This document shows, piece by piece, positions 13,233 through 14,113 of a stretch of 14,113 nucleotides of DNA. Under the pieces are notes generated by a model. That model did no database searches. It saw only the letters and a list, made by a program, of their open reading frames with translations, and was not told the DNA's origin. Position 1 is the stretch's first letter; each line of letters begins with the position of its first letter. Both the position numbers and the translations under genes were made by a program. Origin of the DNA: Phormidesmis priestleyi (GTDB taxonomy: Bacteria > Cyanobacteriota > Cyanobacteriia > Phormidesmidales > Phormidesmidaceae); NCBI GenBank assembly GCA_003242115.1, contig QBMP01000028.1:10159-24271 (forward strand), in the 5' to 3' direction.

Positions 13233-14113
13233 CATTACTTTCATCAGAGACCCCATCGAGTGCGATTGAAGCGTCCGCTATCGAGTCTGCGGCTCAGTCG
13301 TCTAAACCATCTGTGATCCGCAAGCCAATCAAACCTAGCGGCCTAAACGCGGGACTGAGTGCGGATACCGATGCTCACCCATACGAAAATGTTTTTGTTG
13401 ATTTGCTGGCCGCGATCGCCCAGCAGCTTGCTCACCAAAGCAATCTCGCTGAGACTCACTTCAGCGCTTCACTGGCCGGGGAAAGCAGCCAATTTACCCG
13501 ATTCAACGGCTCAAAAGTTCGCCAAAGCGGTCACGTTTGCGATGGCCAATTGCAGATAACGCTGATCAGCGCTGAGCGCACAGCAACGGCGAAAATTCCT
13601 TTTGTGGGTGAATTTGAAACGGATTGGACTACAGCACAAAGCGCGATCGCCCAGTTGCAGGCTGAGCTTCCTCACTTACCCGTAGATCCCTATATCGTGG
13701 TGCCAGTAGCGTCTAGTCGCTGTCAAAATCAAGGCCAAGGCCAAGATCAAGGTTCAGATCAAGGCCAAGGTCAAAGTCAAGGCCAGAGCCGAGAGGTTCG
13801 CAGCAGTCAGCTTCTGTCTGCTGAAGCCATTGCCGATACGCTGCTTGCACCCGTTCAAGCGTTAGATTTTTCGGGCCTGTATGCAGGCGGTTTGGCTTAC
13901 CGAGCCTACGGTGATTCGGCAGGCAATCGGCACTGGTTTGAAGCGCCGTCATTTACGCTGGACTATTCCTTGTTTGGCGTTAGCCCTAATCAAGCCGTCA
14001 AAGGCACACTGGCCGGTCATGAGTGGAACTCAGATGAGTATGCTCAGGCAATTGAAAAAACTCAGCAGCAGCTAGCTTTGCTCGCTCGACCGGCCAAAGC
14101 CAGTCCCAAAGGC
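13229..14113 (+). CDS. TldD/PmbA-family partner protein (TldE-like), partial at right edge
   Basis: Starts at ATG 13229 inside the tldD stop (ATGA overlap), so translation is coupled; open for 295 codons to the window end with no stop. SQFTRFNGSKVRQSGHV, FVGEFETDW, LPVDPYIVVP, LDFSGLYAGG, NRHWFEAPSFTLDYSLFG and VKGTLAGHEW follow the N-terminal half of cyanobacterial TldD/PmbA proteins. No HEXXXH lies in the visible part, as expected of the non-catalytic subunit, although most of the C-terminal half is outside the window. Two oddities: about 50 residues of Ser/Ala/Pro-rich, probably disordered extension before HPYENVFVDLLAA, and a Gln/Gly/Asp/Ser repeat at residues 166-186 in the loop before the VRSSQLLSAEA segment. 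No second ATG exists in the visible frame, so the ATGA start is the only ATG choice; GTG or TTG starts further in are conceivable. Confidence 0.88.
   Translation, partial: MTLLSSETPSSAIEASAIESAAQSSKPSVIRKPIKPSGLNAGLSADTDAHPYENVFVDLLAAIAQQLAHQSNLAETHFSASLAGESSQFTRFNGSKVRQSGHVCDGQLQITLISAERTATAKIPFVGEFETDWTTAQSAIAQLQAELPHLPVDPYIVVPVASSRCQNQGQGQDQGSDQGQGQSQGQSREVRSSQLLSAEAIADTLLAPVQALDFSGLYAGGLAYRAYGDSAGNRHWFEAPSFTLDYSLFGVSPNQAVKGTLAGHEWNSDEYAQAIEKTQQQLALLARPAKASPKG
13724..13786 (+). repeat. In-frame degenerate hexanucleotide repeat (CAAGGC-type)
   Basis: A run of CAAGGC, CAAGAT, CAAGGT, CAAAGT and similar hexamers encodes QNQGQGQDQGSDQGQGQSQG in the TldE-like protein. Its length is a multiple of three, and the unit length of 6 nt lets it expand or shrink without breaking the frame. 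Confidence 0.85.

Larger units (their letters stand above)
479..13650. repeat. HIP1 octamers (GCGATCGC), dispersed
   Basis: I find the palindrome GCGATCGC beginning at 479, 2920, 3710, 3783, 4594, 5697, 6226, 7025, 7400, 7600, 8120, 9934, 10257, 10941, 12036, 12315, 13412 and 13643; one or two may have been missed. HIP1 is strongly over-represented in many cyanobacterial genomes, and this is the main taxonomic clue. None occurs between 487 and 2919, the stretch that contains the DUF262-HEPN unit. Confidence 0.9.

Noticed and set aside
13713..13952. Minus-strand frame ending in Asp/Leu/Gly repeats
   Set aside because: It is the reverse reading of the hexanucleotide repeat in the TldE-like gene.

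Overview
The window looks like a cyanobacterial chromosome segment. At least 18 copies of the octamer GCGATCGC (the HIP1 palindrome typical of many cyanobacteria) are scattered through it. SecA carries the long acidic/basic insert seen in cyanobacterial and plastid SecA and lacks the C-terminal zinc-binding tail. A diheme cytochrome, a cyanobacterial-type outer-membrane beta-barrel protein and a two-gene TldD/PmbA operon fit the same assignment. Genus cannot be fixed from the sequence.

Layout. (1) 1-2769, minus strand, accessory: the two ends of one large MmeI-like restriction-modification gene survive (N-terminal nuclease part at 2464-2769, C-terminal part at 1-505, running off the left edge). 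The whole middle, including the methyltransferase core, is gone. In its place sits a 2-kb two-gene unit, a DUF262 (ParB/sulfiredoxin-fold) gene followed immediately by a HEPN RNase-like gene with an intact RX4H motif. This replaced-core arrangement is the most interesting part of the window. (2) 2770-3050: non-coding or decayed sequence. (3) 3051-5843 minus: secA. (4) 6055-6633 minus: exported diheme cytochrome c. (5) 6878-7372 plus: GNAT acetyltransferase resembling the plant/cyanobacterial SNAT/NSI group. (6) 7426-7671 minus: small hypothetical protein. (7) 7763-8551 minus: exported beta-barrel protein. (8) 8589-9011: decayed IS200/IS605-type remnant with two bulged hairpins in the same orientation and a vestige of a TnpB tail. 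(9) 9041-10306 minus: M23 murein hydrolase with coiled coil. (10) 10358-11530 minus: LysE-type exporter preceded by its probable Lrp/AsnC regulator. (11) 11730-14113 plus: TldD-type metalloprotease and, overlapping by 4 nt, its TldD/PmbA partner, which runs off the right edge and carries an in-frame hexanucleotide repeat encoding a Gln/Gly-rich insert.

How they fit together. secA, the cytochrome, the M23 protein and the beta-barrel protein are ordinary envelope and housekeeping genes. Lrp-LysE is a familiar regulator-exporter pair for amino acids or similar small metabolites. TldD with its partner is a familiar heterodimeric peptidase. The left 2.8 kb is a defence locus in turnover: one system (fused restriction-modification) was gutted and another (DUF262-HEPN, probably abortive-infection or RNase-toxin type) now occupies its place. 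No tRNA, rRNA, CRISPR array or intact transposase was seen.
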